NCBI RefSeq assembly: GCF_029892425.1
Contig: NZ_JARXWB010000006.1
Span: 124,001-188,000, forward strand
DNA: 64,000 nucleotides
From: Bradyrhizobium sp. BR13661
GTDB taxonomy: Bacteria; Pseudomonadota; Alphaproteobacteria; Rhizobiales; Xanthobacteraceae
Direction: 5' to 3'
The notes beneath the pieces are model-generated. The model did no database searches. It saw nothing but the letters and a program-made list of their open reading frames with translations, and had not been told where the DNA came from. Shown here piece after piece: positions 25,061-34,499 of the stretch (positions within the stretch are counted from its first letter, which is position 1; every line of letters begins with the position of its first letter). Made by a program: the position numbers and the translations under genes.

Positions 25061-26029
25061 ATGCAGCCCGAACCGATCCTCGATCTCGCCCATCTCGGCC
25101 ACATGGAATTGCTGACGCCGAAGCCCGACGAGAGCCTGAAATTCTTCGTCGACGTGATGGGTATGACCATCAGCGGGCGCAAGGGCGAGTCGGTCTATCT
25201 GCGCGGTTGGGACGATTACGAGCGCTATTCGCTCAAGCTCACGGCCTCGAAGACCTCAGGCATGGAGCACATGGCGCTGCGGGCACGTAGCCAGCAGGCG
25301 CTGGAGCGCCGCGTCGCCGCGCTGAAGGGCTCGGGCTTCGATATCGGCTGGATCGACGGCGACATGGGGCAGGGACCGACGTTCCGCTGCCGGGATCCGG
25401 ATGGACACATCGTCGAACTGTATTATGAGACCGAATGGTATCAGGCGCCGCCGGAGCTGAAGCCGGCGCTGAAGAACCAGGCGCAACGCTTTCCCGCGCG
25501 CGGCGTCAATGTCCGCCGGCTCGATCATCTCAACTGCCTCGCCGTCGACATCAAGGCCAACCGGGAGTTCTTCGAGAATTATCTCGGCTGCCGCCTCACC
25601 GAGCAGATCGTGCTGAACGACGGACGGGAAGCGGCGATGTGGCTGACCATGTCGAACAAGAGCTACGATTTCGCCTATTCGCTCGATCATTCCGGCACGC
25701 CCGGCCGCTTCCACCACGTCACTTACGCGCTCGATAGCCGTGAGGAGATTCTGCGCGCCGCCGATATCTTCCTCGAGAATGGCGTGCACATCGAGACCGG
25801 GCCGCACAAGCACGCGATCCAGCAGACCTTCTTCCTCTATGTCTACGAGCCCGGCGGCAACCGCGTCGAGGTCGCCAACGCCGGCGCACGCCTGATCCTC
25901 GCGCCGGACTGGAAGCCGATCGTGTGGACGGAGGAAGAGCGCAAGAAGGGCCAGGCCTGGGGCCTGAAGACGATCGAGTCCTTCCACACCCACGGCACGC
26001 CGCCGGTGGAGACGAAGAAGCACGCGTGA
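25061..26029 (+). CDS. Type I extradiol ring-cleavage dioxygenase (catechol 2,3-dioxygenase-like)
   Basis: A 322-residue two-domain vicinal-oxygen-chelate enzyme. The N-terminal domain (HLGHMELLTPKP onward) is structural. The C-terminal domain holds the Fe(II) ligands: His in RLDHLNCLAVD, His in GRFHHVTYALD and Glu in EPGGNRVEV. Such enzymes open catecholic rings next to the hydroxyls with O2. The substrate is unknown. I start at ATG 25061, with GGAGGA nine bases upstream. Regulation is likely by the TetR protein at 46451-47161, since both promoters share an operator. It converges on nicB. Confidence 0.92.
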   Translation: MQPEPILDLAHLGHMELLTPKPDESLKFFVDVMGMTISGRKGESVYLRGWDDYERYSLKLTASKTSGMEHMALRARSQQALERRVAALKGSGFDIGWIDGDMGQGPTFRCRDPDGHIVELYYETEWYQAPPELKPALKNQAQRFPARGVNVRRLDHLNCLAVDIKANREFFENYLGCRLTEQIVLNDGREAAMWLTMSNKSYDFAYSLDHSGTPGRFHHVTYALDSREEILRAADIFLENGVHIETGPHKHAIQQTFFLYVYEPGGNRVEVANAGARLILAPDWKPIVWTEEERKKGQAWGLKTIESFHTHGTPPVETKKHA

Positions 26030-26042
26030 TTGCGCGCTTCTA

Positions 26043-29000
26043 TCAATGCAGGGACGATCGCACCCGCGCGACCGTTTCGCGGATGCCGGTCCAGGCCGGC
26101 TTATCCGGGGCGAACTGGCTGCGCAGGAAGCTGACGAGGTCCTCGACCTGCGCGTCGCTCATGCTATTCCCGAACGCCGGCATGTAGCCGAGGTCGCTCG
26201 ACGCCGGCTCGGTAATACCGTGCAGGATCACCTGCACGAGATTGTCCGACGTTGCGCTGTGCAGATTACTGTTGAGCGCGAGCGAGGGGCGGCTGCCGAA
26301 CAGCGGCAGCCCACCGACCTCGTGGCAGACGGCGCAGGCGCCCTGGTAGAGCCGGGCGCCGGTGGACGAGGCGACGGTGACTTGCGTTGCGCTCTCGAGC
26401 CTCGCCGCCAGCGCGGGCGCGTCGGCAGCAGCGTCGTTGAACGAGCCGAGATAGTCCGCCATTGCGCGGATGTCCTGATCGGGCAGCGCCTTGAGATCCC
26501 GCACGATCGGCGCCATTGGGCCGGCGGCGACCCCGTGATAGCGTGAATAGCCGGTGCGCAAGTATGCGTACAGTTCGTCCTCGCTCCACGGGATCGGCGC
26601 GTGCGAGAGCGAGGTCAGCGGCGGCGCTTCCCAGCCTTCCGCAATGCCGCCGGCGAGATAGGCCTGCCGCTGCTCGGCGCCGAGGGCGTTACGCGGTGAA
26701 TGGCAGGCGCTGCAATGGCCGAGGCTCTCGACGAGATAGGCGCCGCGATTCCACTGTTCGGATCGAGAGGGATCGGGCTTGAACTCCTGGGTTTGGTGGA
26801 ACAGCGCATTCCAGCCCGCGAGCAGCGGGCGGAGATTGAAGGGAAACGCGAGCGTGTTCGCAGGCGCGGTCGTCCGCACCGCAGGCTGCGCCATCAGATA
26901 GGCGTAGAGCGCCTGCATGTCGGCATCGCTGGTCCTGGAAAAATGCGTGTAGGGGAAGGCGGGATAAAGCTGCCGTCCATCGCGATGCAGCCCCTCGCGC
27001 ATCGCGCGCTCGAAGGCCGGGTAGGACCAGGCGCCGATGCCGGTCTCGACATCGGGCGTGATGTTGGTCGAATAGATCGTGCCGAACGGCGTCTCCAGCG
27101 CGCGGCCGCCGGCGTTGAGCACGCCATTGAGGCTGGTGTGGCATTCCGCGCAATTGCCGAGCGCTGCGAGCCGCTCGCCGCGCGCGATGGTCGCGGCCGA
27201 ATAGACCGATGCGTCGGGCCGCGGGATCGGCACGATGGCGCGCCCGGGCATGAGTGCGGCACCGATGCCGATCGCGGCGGTGCAGACCGCTGCGATCGTC
27301 GCGAAAATGCCGGCGCGTTTGGCGAACGGATTTTCCCAGATGCGGGATGGCTTTGTCGCTGCGGGCGCGGGCAGGGCTTGCGGCACGGGCGCCGTGTTGC
27401 CGTGCAGCCCCTTCAAGATGCGTTCCGGCGTGAACGGCGGCTCCCGAAAGCGCACGCCGGTGGCATCGAAGATCGCATTCGCAATCGCCGCTGCGCTGGG
27501 GACCGACGCGGACTCACCGACGCCGAGCGGCGGCTGGTCTTGCCGCGGCAGCATCAGCACGTCGATCTCCGGCACGTCGGGGAAGGGGATGATCGGATAG
27601 GCGCCCCATTCACGTGCCGCCACCGCGCCACGCTCGAACGAGACCTCTTCCATCAGCGCGCGGCTGGTGGACTGGATGACGTTGCCATGGATCTGGTGGC
27701 GTACGCCGTCCGGATTGATCATCAATCCGGAATCCTGTCCGGCGACAACGCGGGTGACGCTGACATCGCCGGTGGTCTTGTTGACGGCAACGTCGGCAAC
27801 CCAGGCCGACCACGCCGCGCCATAGCCGGGGAATTTGCTGTGGACGTAGAGCGCATAGGCAAAGCCGCGCCCGTGGACGATTTCTCCGTCCTTCTCCTCG
27901 CGCACCGGCCGTGGCGTCCAGCCCGCGCGTTCGGCAACCGCATTGACGAGATCGACGGCGCGCTGGTCTTTCAGATAGCGCAGCCGATATTCAATGGGAT
28001 CGACGCCGGCTTCGGTCGCGGCCTCGTCGATGTAGGATTCATGGGCAAAGGTGTTCGGTAGCGCCGAGACGCCGCGGAACCAGGACGCGCGCACGATCGG
28101 CGCCATGTCGTGGGCGACGACGCGCATGTGGTCGTAATCGTAAGGCGGGATCGCGGTGCGGTCGCCCATCTGCAGCACGGCGGGCTCGGGCGAGATGCGA
28201 CCGGTCAACAGCAGCGCCAGCGTCGGCGCGGCGTTCGAGGGATAACGCGTGGCGAGATCGTAAGCAGCGATGCCGCCATCGGCATCGAGGCCGCCATTGA
28301 CATCGATGAGCTGCGCGGCGCCCTTGGGCTCCCAGGCGTGCTCCTGTTCGCGCGTCAGCTGTACGCGTACAGGTCGCCCGACCGCGCGCGATAGCAGCAG
28401 CGCGTCGGCCGTGACGTCATCGGCGCAGTTGCGGCCGTAGCAGCCGGCGGCTTCGAGCCTGATGACCTCGACCTCGCTCTCCGGGCGCTCGATCAGCAGC
28501 GCGAGGTCGCTGCGCAGCACATGCGGGTTCTGCGTGCCGGACCAGACGCGGATGTTGCCGTCCTGGAAGTCGGCGACCGCGCAGGACGGGCCGATCGAGG
28601 CGTGCATCTGATACGGCCAGACATAAGTGCGCTGCATCGACCTGGCCGCGCCTGAAATGGCCGCATCGACGTCGCCCTTGTCGATCAGCGTGCGCGGGAT
28701 CGACGGGTGGGTGCGCAGCGCAGTCTCGACATCGGCGAGATTGGTCAGTGTGGGCGTCGGCTTCCAGCTCAGTTTGAGCTGCTCGGCCGCACGAATCGCA
28801 TTCTCCTCGCGCTCGGCAACGACCCCGACGAAATCGCCGATGCGGACGACGGCCACGAGGCCGGGAATGTCGCGCACCGAGGATTCGTCGACCGCGATCA
28901 GGCTGGTGCCGACGAACGGGCCGGCATCGACGCCGGAATAGGGCGGGCGGACGACACGGCCATGCAGCATGCCTGGCACGCGGATGTCGTGGACGAAGGT

Positions 29001-29558
29001 CGGCTCGCCCGTTGCTTTCGCGGGAAGATCGACGCGCGGTATCGACTGGCCGACGATGGCGTAGTCGCCGACGGCCTTGACCGCGACGTCATCTGCAAGC
29101 TCGAGGCGGACGGTCTCGCTGCCGATGAGTTCGCCATAACTGACGCTGCGGTTGTCGTGGCCGCGGACGAGGCCGTCTTCGATCTTCAACGCATCGGCGG
29201 GCAGCTCCAGGCGCTCGGCCGCGCGCGCAATCAAAAAGTGCCGCGCCTGCGCCGCAGCCTTGCGCAGGGGCACTGCGGTGATCTGAATGGTTTCGCTGGC
29301 GATCGTCGCGCCCTGGTTCGGCACCACGGCGGTGTCGCCGAGCACGACGATGACGCGTGCAAAGGACACGTCGAGCTCTTCGGCAACGATCTGCCCGAGT
29401 GCGGTGCGGATGCCGGTGCCGAGATCGACATGGCCGTTATAAGCGGTGACCGCGCCGTCCGCGGTGATGCGGATGAAGGTTTCAGACGTGACCTCGTCCA
29501 CCGTGCGGGCGACGACGAGCGAGCCCCGCTCAACTCCGTTCGAAACAGGGGAGGCCAT
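26043..29558 (-). CDS. nicB: Nicotinate dehydrogenase large subunit NicB-like: molybdopterin plus three c-type hemes
   Basis: A 1171-residue fusion close in length to NicB of Pseudomonas putida (about 1190). Residues 1-740 form the xanthine-oxidase-type molybdopterin subunit (FIRITADGAVTAYNGHVDLG near the start, GVGESASVPSAAAIANAIFD near its end with the catalytic-site Glu). A membrane segment lies at about 750-773, then three CxxCH hemes: CAECH (~803), CSACH (~950), CAVCH (~1073). It hydroxylates nicotinate at C6 and passes electrons through the hemes to the respiratory chain. ATG 29558 shares a base with the nicA stop (TGATG). Specificity is supported by the linked hydroxynicotinate reductase and enamidase genes. 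Confidence 0.88.
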   Translation of the reverse strand: MASPVSNGVERGSLVVARTVDEVTSETFIRITADGAVTAYNGHVDLGTGIRTALGQIVAEELDVSFARVIVVLGDTAVVPNQGATIASETIQITAVPLRKAAAQARHFLIARAAERLELPADALKIEDGLVRGHDNRSVSYGELIGSETVRLELADDVAVKAVGDYAIVGQSIPRVDLPAKATGEPTFVHDIRVPGMLHGRVVRPPYSGVDAGPFVGTSLIAVDESSVRDIPGLVAVVRIGDFVGVVAEREENAIRAAEQLKLSWKPTPTLTNLADVETALRTHPSIPRTLIDKGDVDAAISGAARSMQRTYVWPYQMHASIGPSCAVADFQDGNIRVWSGTQNPHVLRSDLALLIERPESEVEVIRLEAAGCYGRNCADDVTADALLLSRAVGRPVRVQLTREQEHAWEPKGAAQLIDVNGGLDADGGIAAYDLATRYPSNAAPTLALLLTGRISPEPAVLQMGDRTAIPPYDYDHMRVVAHDMAPIVRASWFRGVSALPNTFAHESYIDEAATEAGVDPIEYRLRYLKDQRAVDLVNAVAERAGWTPRPVREEKDGEIVHGRGFAYALYVHSKFPGYGAAWSAWVADVAVNKTTGDVSVTRVVAGQDSGLMINPDGVRHQIHGNVIQSTSRALMEEVSFERGAVAAREWGAYPIIPFPDVPEIDVLMLPRQDQPPLGVGESASVPSAAAIANAIFDATGVRFREPPFTPERILKGLHGNTAPVPQALPAPAATKPSRIWENPFAKRAGIFATIAAVCTAAIGIGAALMPGRAIVPIPRPDASVYSAATIARGERLAALGNCAECHTSLNGVLNAGGRALETPFGTIYSTNITPDVETGIGAWSYPAFERAMREGLHRDGRQLYPAFPYTHFSRTSDADMQALYAYLMAQPAVRTTAPANTLAFPFNLRPLLAGWNALFHQTQEFKPDPSRSEQWNRGAYLVESLGHCSACHSPRNALGAEQRQAYLAGGIAEGWEAPPLTSLSHAPIPWSEDELYAYLRTGYSRYHGVAAGPMAPIVRDLKALPDQDIRAMADYLGSFNDAAADAPALAARLESATQVTVASSTGARLYQGACAVCHEVGGLPLFGSRPSLALNSNLHSATSDNLVQVILHGITEPASSDLGYMPAFGNSMSDAQVEDLVSFLRSQFAPDKPAWTGIRETVARVRSSLH

Positions 29559-30040
29559 CAATCACGGGCCTCGGCGAGCTGACCCGCTGCGCGCATCACC
29601 GCGCGCAGGATTTCCACATGCGTGCCGCAACGGCAGAGATTGTAGCGGAGTGCTGCCAGCGCCTCCTGCTCAGTCGGTTGGGGATTGATTGCGAGCAGCG
29701 CCTTGGTGGTCATGATCATGCCGTTGAGACAGTAGCCGCATTGCGCCGCCTGCTCGTCCATGAAGGCCTGCTGCACGACGTCAGGCTTTTCGCGCGTGCC
29801 GAGCCCTTCGAGCGTCACGACCTCGCGCCCGGCGCAACCGCCGATCGGAATGACGCAGGAGCGTGCGGCCGTGCCGTCAATCAGGACGGTGCAGGTGCCG
29901 CATTCACCCAAGCCGCAACCGTATTTCGGGCCGTTCAGTCCGAGATCATTGCGCAGCACATAAAGCAGCGGCGTCTGGCGTTCTGCCGTGACCTCGTGGA
30001 TCCTGCCGTTCACGGTGAGGCGGATCGGTGCCTGCGTCAT
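29558..30040 (-). CDS. nicA: Nicotinate dehydrogenase small [2Fe-2S] subunit NicA-like
   Basis: A 160-residue iron-sulfur subunit. YGCGLGECGTCTVLIDG binds the ferredoxin-type [2Fe-2S] cluster. QCGYCLNGMIM and LCRCGTHVEIL hold the four cysteines of the second cluster. It shuttles electrons from the molybdenum site in NicB. ATG 30040 is preceded directly by ACGAGG, so the spacing is tight. An in-frame TTG at 30058 is the alternative. The gene is the first of a minus-strand pair and is divergent from hnr; a palindrome at 30097-30112 lies 57 bases upstream. Confidence 0.92.
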   Translation of the reverse strand: MTQAPIRLTVNGRIHEVTAERQTPLLYVLRNDLGLNGPKYGCGLGECGTCTVLIDGTAARSCVIPIGGCAGREVVTLEGLGTREKPDVVQQAFMDEQAAQCGYCLNGMIMTTKALLAINPQPTEQEALAALRYNLCRCGTHVEILRAVMRAAGQLAEARD

Positions 30041-30096
30041 CCTCGTTCCCAAGCCCAAGACTCTGCGATGGCAAGAATTCTACGTCGCGACGATAC

Positions 30097-30112
30097 CGTT
30101 TGTACACAAACG
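30097..30112. promoter_or_regulatory. Palindromic operator candidate upstream of nicAB
   Basis: CGTTTGT and ACAAACG are perfect seven-base arms around AC. A related half (GTACAAACG) recurs at 40647-40655 in the enamidase/fpr region. Position upstream of nicA suits a regulator site. Confidence 0.6.
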
Positions 30113-30219
30113 TGCAAGCGGTCATGCCGCAGTGCAGCGCAACTGCCCGCTTTGTGAACAAGGCCGGGAGGCAAATGAGGTTTTATTCGGCAGGCGCATC
30201 TTTTCGCGCGTGGCGCCGC

Positions 30220-30266
30220 TTGACAGCTATCAGGACCGCGCGCACCATCGTTCGTATACGAATGAT
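30220..30266 (+). promoter_or_regulatory. Promoter and palindromic operator upstream of 6-hydroxynicotinate reductase
   Basis: TTGACA (30220-30225) is a consensus -35 box. TTCGTATACGAA (30251-30262) is a perfect palindrome extended by ATC/GAT flanks to 30247-30266. It overlaps where transcription would begin, which suits a repressor. GTATACGAATGAT (30254-30266) occurs identically at 40631-40643. Confidence 0.65.
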
Positions 30267-30291
30267 AACCGCAGTGTCCGCCGGCTTTGAC

Positions 30292-31749
30292 ATGGTGATG
30301 GAAACAACGAGCGCTGCCACCGACAAGATCCGCTGCGATGCCTGTCCGGTGATGTGCTACATCAAGCCGGGCGCGGCAGGCGCCTGCGACCGCTACGCCA
30401 ACGACGACGGCAAGCTCGTCCGCGTCGACCCGCATGTGATCCTGGAGCGCACCGTCGAGCACGGCGGCAAGCTCGTTCCGTTCAGCCGCACCGAAGACTG
30501 GGACGGCAAGATCGTCCACGAGCCTTCTACTTTTGTGACCGCGATCGGGGCGGGCACGACCTATCCGGACTACAAGCCGGCGCCGTTCATCGTCTCCTCC
30601 GAGGTCGATGGGGTCGACATGGTGACTGTCGTCACCGAGGGCATTTTCTCCTATTGCGGCGTCAAGGTGAAGATCGACACAGATCGTTATCTCGGACCCG
30701 AAACCGCGACCGTGCGTGCGCAGGGCGAGGCGGTCGGCCATGTCACGACCAGCGAATATGGCTCGCAGATGCTGTCGCTCGGCGGCGTGCATCATCTCAC
30801 CGGCGGTTCGAAGAAAGAGGGCCGCGTCACCTGCGACACGCTGATGGATCTCGCCAATTGCAAGGCAGTGGAGCTTACCATCGACGGCGGCGCCAGTGTG
30901 GTGGTGCAGGCCGGCCAGCCCCCGATCGTGAATGGCGTGAAAGAAGAGCGCATGCGTGTCGGCTGCGGCTCGGCGACGATCGGCATGTTCGCCAAGCAGT
31001 GGCATGGCAAGGTCGACGAGGTCGTCGTGGTCGACGACCACATCACCGGCGTGCTGAGCGAGCATCAGGCTGGCAAGCTGCTCGATATCCCTGACACCGG
31101 GATCAAGATGAAAGGGCGGCGCTCGACGCCCGGCCGCTATTTCCAGGTCGCCGATCCCGGTACGGGCTGGGGCGGCACGAATATTTCGGATCCGCTCGCG
31201 ATTCTCGGTCCGTTCGACGCCAAGGAGGCCAAGCCTGGTCTCTCGATGCTGATGGTGTCCACGACAGGCGAGCACTCCTCTTACTACGTCCTCGATGAGG
31301 CCTTGAAGCCGGTCGAGACCGAGATGCCGGCCGATCTGAAATTCTCGGTCGAGCGCATCCAGGAGAATTGCGAGCCGGCGCTGTGCACGGTGCTGTTCAT
31401 GGCAGGCGCCGGCGGTTCCTTGCGCGCCGGTGTCACCGATAATCCGGTGCGGCTGACGCGCTCGGTGAAGGATGCGCTGACCCGCGTCACCAGCGGCGGA
31501 GCGGCGGTCTATGTCTGGCCGGGCGGCGGCATCACCTACATGGTCGACGTGACGCAGATGCCGGCGGGCGCGTTCGGCTATGTGCCGACGCCGGCGCTGG
31601 TCGCGCCGATCGAATTCACGATGAAGCTGTCCGACTATGCTGCGCTCGGCGGCCACATGGACTACGTCAAGCCGCTTTCCGAGGTGAGGGGTGGCGACGA
31701 TGTCCGCCAGCTGCCCTGGCAGCACCCGATCCCGGGACCGCGGACATGA
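30292..31749 (+). CDS. hnr: 6-hydroxynicotinate reductase-like iron-sulfur protein
   Basis: A 485-residue protein recognised as the 6-hydroxynicotinate reductase family (EC 1.3.7.1), which reduces 6-hydroxynicotinate to 1,4,5,6-tetrahydro-6-oxonicotinate with reduced ferredoxin. Cys15, Cys18, Cys22 and Cys32 (CDACPVMC then ACDRY) look like a [4Fe-4S] ligand set. GCGSATIG near residue 229 resembles the SGAT-type site where ApbE attaches FMN. ATG 30292 lacks a strong ribosome site, and the frame extends upstream without plausible sequence. Its stop overlaps the UPF0280 gene by ATGA. Identification rests on recall of the family and on nicAB and enamidase nearby. Confidence 0.8.
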   Translation: MVMETTSAATDKIRCDACPVMCYIKPGAAGACDRYANDDGKLVRVDPHVILERTVEHGGKLVPFSRTEDWDGKIVHEPSTFVTAIGAGTTYPDYKPAPFIVSSEVDGVDMVTVVTEGIFSYCGVKVKIDTDRYLGPETATVRAQGEAVGHVTTSEYGSQMLSLGGVHHLTGGSKKEGRVTCDTLMDLANCKAVELTIDGGASVVVQAGQPPIVNGVKEERMRVGCGSATIGMFAKQWHGKVDEVVVVDDHITGVLSEHQAGKLLDIPDTGIKMKGRRSTPGRYFQVADPGTGWGGTNISDPLAILGPFDAKEAKPGLSMLMVSTTGEHSSYYVLDEALKPVETEMPADLKFSVERIQENCEPALCTVLFMAGAGGSLRAGVTDNPVRLTRSVKDALTRVTSGGAAVYVWPGGGITYMVDVTQMPAGAFGYVPTPALVAPIEFTMKLSDYAALGGHMDYVKPLSEVRGGDDVRQLPWQHPIPGPRT

Positions 31750-32645
31750 CACGGCTTCCGCAAATCGCATTGCTGTCTGATGGCCGGCGGCTGCATTTGC
31801 AGGATGGACCGATTGATCTGATCATTGAGGCGAGGGGGCGTGCGGACGAAGTCCGCGTGGCTTATGAGGCCGCGGCGCGCCGCTTCGCCGGGCTGCTCGA
31901 TGAGCTCTGTGCGGAATTGCCGGAACTCCGGCGGGCGGCGCTGCCGGCCGCGTGTTCGCTGACGGGCACGGTCGCCCGGCGCATGTATGCTGCCGTTACT
32001 CCCTACGCCTGGGATCGTTTCATCACGCCGATGGCCGCGGTGGCGGGCAGCGTGGCCGAGGAAATTCTCGGCGCTATGCTTCATGTCGCGACGCTCGATC
32101 AGGCCTATGTCAATAATGGTGGCGACATCGCCTTGCACCTTGGCGTAGGCGAGCATTTTTCCGTCGGCCTGATGGATCGGCCGGATAGCAATGGCGTGAT
32201 GCGTGTCATGAGGGTCGATGCGGATGATCCGGTCCGCGGCATCGCGACCAGCGGACGCCATGGCCGCAGCTTTTCGCTCGGCATTGCCGATGCGGTGACG
32301 GTGCTGGCGGCGACGGCCTCGCAGGCCGATGCGGCAGCGACTGTGATCGCCAACGCCGTCGATCTGCCCGGGCATCCCGCCATCGTCAGGCAGCCCGCCA
32401 ACGCGCTTCAGCCTGACAGCGATCTCGGCGCGCGGCCGGTGACCCGCGAGGTCGGTAAATTGTCGCAAGAAGAGATCGCGACAGCGCTCGAATCTGGCGC
32501 GGATTGTGCACGGCAATTATTCGATCGCGGATTGATCGAGGGTGCCGTGCTCAGGCTTTGTGGTGATATGCTTGTCATCGGAACCAAGGATATAGAAGAG
32601 CAACATCCGCGCCCGCTCGTGCTGGAGAACGCGGTCGATGCCTGA
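31746..32645 (+). CDS. UPF0280-family protein (ApbE-related fold)
   Basis: A 299-residue member of the UPF0280 family. The family is related to the FMN transferase ApbE; the core TLDQAYVNNGGDIALHLG, with NNGGDIA, matches the ApbE metal/flavin-site region, and GIATSGRHGRSFSLGIADAV matches its SG-rich segment. Function is unproven. Translation is coupled to hnr by a four-base overlap, so it may modify or mature that enzyme, for instance by attaching flavin. That is a hypothesis from context. No signal peptide, unlike periplasmic ApbE. Confidence 0.85.
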   Translation: MTRLPQIALLSDGRRLHLQDGPIDLIIEARGRADEVRVAYEAAARRFAGLLDELCAELPELRRAALPAACSLTGTVARRMYAAVTPYAWDRFITPMAAVAGSVAEEILGAMLHVATLDQAYVNNGGDIALHLGVGEHFSVGLMDRPDSNGVMRVMRVDADDPVRGIATSGRHGRSFSLGIADAVTVLAATASQADAAATVIANAVDLPGHPAIVRQPANALQPDSDLGARPVTREVGKLSQEEIATALESGADCARQLFDRGLIEGAVLRLCGDMLVIGTKDIEEQHPRPLVLENAVDA

Positions 32646-32660
32646 ACAGGGAAGCGAAGC

Positions 32661-33245
32661 ATGAGCGCGATCATCCGCAAGATCGTCACCGTCGTCGAAG
32701 AGACGCAGATGGAGATGGGCCGCCAGGTCTCGCCCCCGACCCGGCGCGCGGCGGCCATCGCCGTCATCGAAAATCCCTTTGCCGGAAAATATGTCGAGGA
32801 CCTTTCGCCGCTGATCGCGATCGGTGAGGAGCTCGGTGAATTGCTGTCGAAGCGCGCGGTCGCTGCGCTCGGGATCGATGGTGCGAAGGCACAGAGCTAT
32901 GGCAAGGCCGCGGCCGTCGGCGAGAATGGCGAGCTGGAACATGCCGCCGCGATCCTTCACCCCAAGATGGGCGCACCGGTGCGCAAGGTGCTGGGCAAGG
33001 GCGCGGCGCTGATTCCCTCGTCGAAGAAGCGCAGCGGTCCCGGCACGACGCTGGACATTCCGCTCGGCCACAAGGACGCAGCCTTCGTGCGCAGTCATTT
33101 CGACGGCATGGAGGTGCAGATCAACGATGCCCCGCGCGCCAACGAGATCATGGTCGCGGTTGCCGTCACCGACAGCGGCCGTCCGCTGCCGCGCGTCGGC
33201 GGGCTGACGGTTGCCGAGATCAAGGGCGAAGACGGGTTGAGATAG
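32661..33245 (+). CDS. DUF1185 ('amino acid synthesis') family protein
   Basis: A 194-residue protein of the DUF1185/AA_synth family. AAIAVIENPFAGKYVEDLSPLI near the N-terminus and the GHKDAAFVRSHFDGMEVQI segment are its hallmarks. The name comes from an old association and the biochemical role is not established. Members occur with catabolic and Liv-type transport genes. It lies 15 bases after the UPF0280 gene and 33 bases before a binding-protein gene, so it is part of the hydroxynicotinate reductase operon. Confidence 0.85.
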   Translation: MSAIIRKIVTVVEETQMEMGRQVSPPTRRAAAIAVIENPFAGKYVEDLSPLIAIGEELGELLSKRAVAALGIDGAKAQSYGKAAAVGENGELEHAAAILHPKMGAPVRKVLGKGAALIPSSKKRSGPGTTLDIPLGHKDAAFVRSHFDGMEVQINDAPRANEIMVAVAVTDSGRPLPRVGGLTVAEIKGEDGLR

Positions 33246-33278
33246 AAGACGCTAGAGAGTCCAAAACTGGAGGTTGGG

Positions 33279-34481
33279 ATGCGAGCAAGAAATTACGTCG
33301 TCGGCGCGGCCTTTGCGCTTCTGGCTGCCGGCATGGGCCATTCGGCCCTGGCGGAGGACATCAAGATCGGCGAGATCAACAGCTACTCGCTGCTGCCGTC
33401 CTTCACCGAACCTTACCGCAAGGGCTGGCAGCTCGCGGTCGAGGAGATCAACGCCGCTGGTGGCATCAACGGCAAGAAGCTCGTCGTGGTCTCCAAGGAC
33501 GACGGCGGCAAGCCTGCGGATGCGCAGACCGCGGCCAATGAGCTCGTCTCCAGCGAAGGCGTCGCGATGCTGACGGGCACGTTCCTGTCCAACATCGGTC
33601 TCGCGGTTTCTGACTTCGCCAACCAGAAGAAGGTGTTCTTCCTCGCGGCCGAACCGCTGACGGATGCCGTGACCTGGGCGAAGGGCAACAAGTACACCTT
33701 CCGCCTGCGCCCCTCCAACTACATGCAGGCCGCGATGCTGGTGGAAGCCGCCAGCAAGCTGCCCGCAAAACGCTGGGCGACGATCGCGCCGAACTACGAA
33801 TACGGTCAGTCGGCAGTCGCGGTGTTCAAGAAGCTGATGTCGGAGAAGCGTCCTGACATCCAGTGGGTCGACGAGCAGTGGCCGCCGCAGGGCAAGATCG
33901 ATGCGGGTCCGGTGGTGCAGGCGGTGGCGCAGGCCAATCCTGAAGCGATCCTCAACGTCACCTTCGGTCCTGACCTCGTGAAGCTCGTGCGTGAAGGCAA
34001 CACCCGCGGCCTGTTCAAGGGGCGCGAGGTCGTGTCGTTCCTGACCGGCGAGCCTGAGTATCTCGATCCTCTGAAGGACGAGACGCCCGAGGGCTGGATC
34101 GTCACCGGCTACCCCTGGTACTCGATCAAGACGCCCGAGCACGACGCGTTCCTGAAGGCCTACCAGGCCAAGTACAACGACTATCCGCGCCTCGGCTCGA
34201 TCGTCGGCTACCAGACCATCAAGGCGGCGGCGGCGATCATCGCCAAGGCCGGCTCGACGGACACCGACAAGATGATCGCTGCGGCCGAAGGCATCTCGAT
34301 GCCGTCACCGTTCGGCGAGATCACCTTCCGCAAGATCGACCACCAGTCGACCTTAGGGGCCTTCGTCGGCAAGACGGCGCAGAAGGACGGCAAGGGCGTG
34401 ATGGTGGACACGTCTTACAAGAAGGGCGCGGACTATCTGCCCCGCGACGCCGAAGTCGAGAAGCTGCGGCCGAAGGATTGA
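33279..34481 (+). CDS. Branched-chain amino acid-type ABC transporter binding protein (LivK-like)
   Basis: A 400-residue periplasmic binding protein of the leucine/amide family. The signal peptide ends near residue 26 (LLAAGMGHSALAED). The mature start IKIGEINSYSLLPSFTEPYRKGWQLAVEEINAAGGINGK is typical, as is the later NYEYGQSAVAVFKKLM. An AAC/GGAGG-containing ribosome site (CTGGAGG) precedes ATG 33279. It heads a complete Liv system (permease fusion, two ATPases). Its place among nicotinate genes suggests import of nicotinate or a related pyridine carboxylate rather than amino acids. Confidence 0.9.
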   Translation: MRARNYVVGAAFALLAAGMGHSALAEDIKIGEINSYSLLPSFTEPYRKGWQLAVEEINAAGGINGKKLVVVSKDDGGKPADAQTAANELVSSEGVAMLTGTFLSNIGLAVSDFANQKKVFFLAAEPLTDAVTWAKGNKYTFRLRPSNYMQAAMLVEAASKLPAKRWATIAPNYEYGQSAVAVFKKLMSEKRPDIQWVDEQWPPQGKIDAGPVVQAVAQANPEAILNVTFGPDLVKLVREGNTRGLFKGREVVSFLTGEPEYLDPLKDETPEGWIVTGYPWYSIKTPEHDAFLKAYQAKYNDYPRLGSIVGYQTIKAAAAIIAKAGSTDTDKMIAAAEGISMPSPFGEITFRKIDHQSTLGAFVGKTAQKDGKGVMVDTSYKKGADYLPRDAEVEKLRPKD

Positions 34482-34499
34482 TACGACGAGAGACCGGGG

